Below are positions 63,576 through 64,000 of a stretch of DNA of 64,000 nt, piece by piece. A program made the translations under genes and the position numbers. The DNA lies in NCBI GenBank assembly GCA_036874045.1, contig JAZBRI010000011.1:16138001-16202000 (forward strand), written 5' to 3'. The notes beneath the pieces were generated by a model, which was not told the origin of the DNA, made no database searches, and saw only the letters and a list, made by a program, of their open reading frames with translations. The DNA is from Cymodocea nodosa. Taxonomy: Eukaryota > Streptophyta > Magnoliopsida > Alismatales > Cymodoceaceae. Each line of letters begins with the position of its first letter. Within the stretch, counting starts at the first letter, position 1.

Positions 63576-64000
63576 GTATGAATCCTTTGTGTTCACTGGT
63601 TCCAGATATTAAGTTATGAGAGGATTGTCTCTTTGGATGTTACTTTGTGTTGGTCATTTCCCCAAAGACTAAGATCTCATTCGAGAAAAACTATTGCCAA
63701 AATCACTACCTAATTACTTGAGCTTTTCTGTTCTTATGTGAATGTACGTTCTGAATTCACACTTTTCATCATGTGCACTAAATTATGTACCTAATGGAGG
63801 TCTATTTTAGCCATAGTAAGTATGCCATTGAACTAAACTGTTACACATATTGGAAATAGAAAGAAAGCATAAATTGCCCATACAGCCAAACCAGTATAGT
63901 GATTTTTGTGTTGTTCACTTTTGTTTTTATTATGATATTGGTAATGCTTTTACCTTAATTTGTATTTAAGACATTTTTTCCTCATGGGTTTTATAAGATA
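63576..64000 (+). other. Start of intron 2 of the SPARK-like gene
   Basis: Begins with a donor, GTATGAATC, and continues AT-rich and non-coding to the window edge. Confidence 0.6.

Noticed and set aside
1..64000. Search for CRISPR arrays, bacterial operons, rRNA or clear tRNA genes
   Set aside because: None seen; the DNA is eukaryotic nuclear sequence, and the tandem arrays have AT-rich drifting units without spacers.

Overview
The window is nuclear DNA of a flowering plant. Genes are split by GT-AG introns, the gene families are plant-specific (chlorophyllide a oxygenase, SnRK2 kinase, filament-like plant protein, MRS2/MGT), the non-coding DNA is AT-rich, and there are Ty1/copia, LINE and SINE-like retroelements. 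The mix of GC-rich first exons and AT-rich introns suggests a non-grass monocot. That is an impression from composition and protein similarity; I cannot name the species.

Layout, left to right. A subtilisin-propeptide-like inhibitor gene (minus, runs off the left edge). A glyoxalase-I-family VOC protein (minus, 4262-5064) with a SINE-like insertion just upstream of its promoter. A nine-exon SnRK2 kinase (minus, 7019-9203). A filament-like plant protein with a triplicated coiled-coil module (plus, 12807-17149). Chlorophyllide a oxygenase, nine exons (plus, 18211-22154). An FBXO9/AtFBP7-type F-box protein with a 10-nt first coding exon (minus, 23793-29532). A repeat-rich block (29.8-34.8 kb) with an AT-rich minisatellite and a copia element whose central pol region is replaced by a tandem array. 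A small OCTOPUS-like Cys-motif protein (minus, 36118-37356). An ALKBH9/10-type RNA demethylase (minus, 40810-42771), followed by a second copy of the same AT-rich minisatellite family. An MRS2/MGT Mg2+ transporter (minus, 45071-50773) with an in-frame TAG that only a very short intron would remove. A thaumatin-like protein (minus, 53607-54605). The 5' part of a SPARK-like secreted or receptor protein (plus, 56152 to beyond 63575), whose 6.8-kb first intron holds a LINE 3' fragment and an almost full-length decayed copia element.

Exon boundaries were read by hand from splice sites and reading-frame continuity. Nearly all models stay in frame through every junction. The genes do not form a pathway or cluster: it is an ordinary gene-plus-transposon landscape, with chlorophyll b synthesis, stress kinase signalling, m6A RNA demethylation, Mg2+ transport, protein turnover and defence side by side. 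I found no clear evidence of a previously undescribed system. The most interesting points are structural: the copia/tandem-array hybrid, the two related AT minisatellite loci, the repeat-expanded coiled coil, the MRS2 micro-intron or stop, and the retroelement-stuffed intron.
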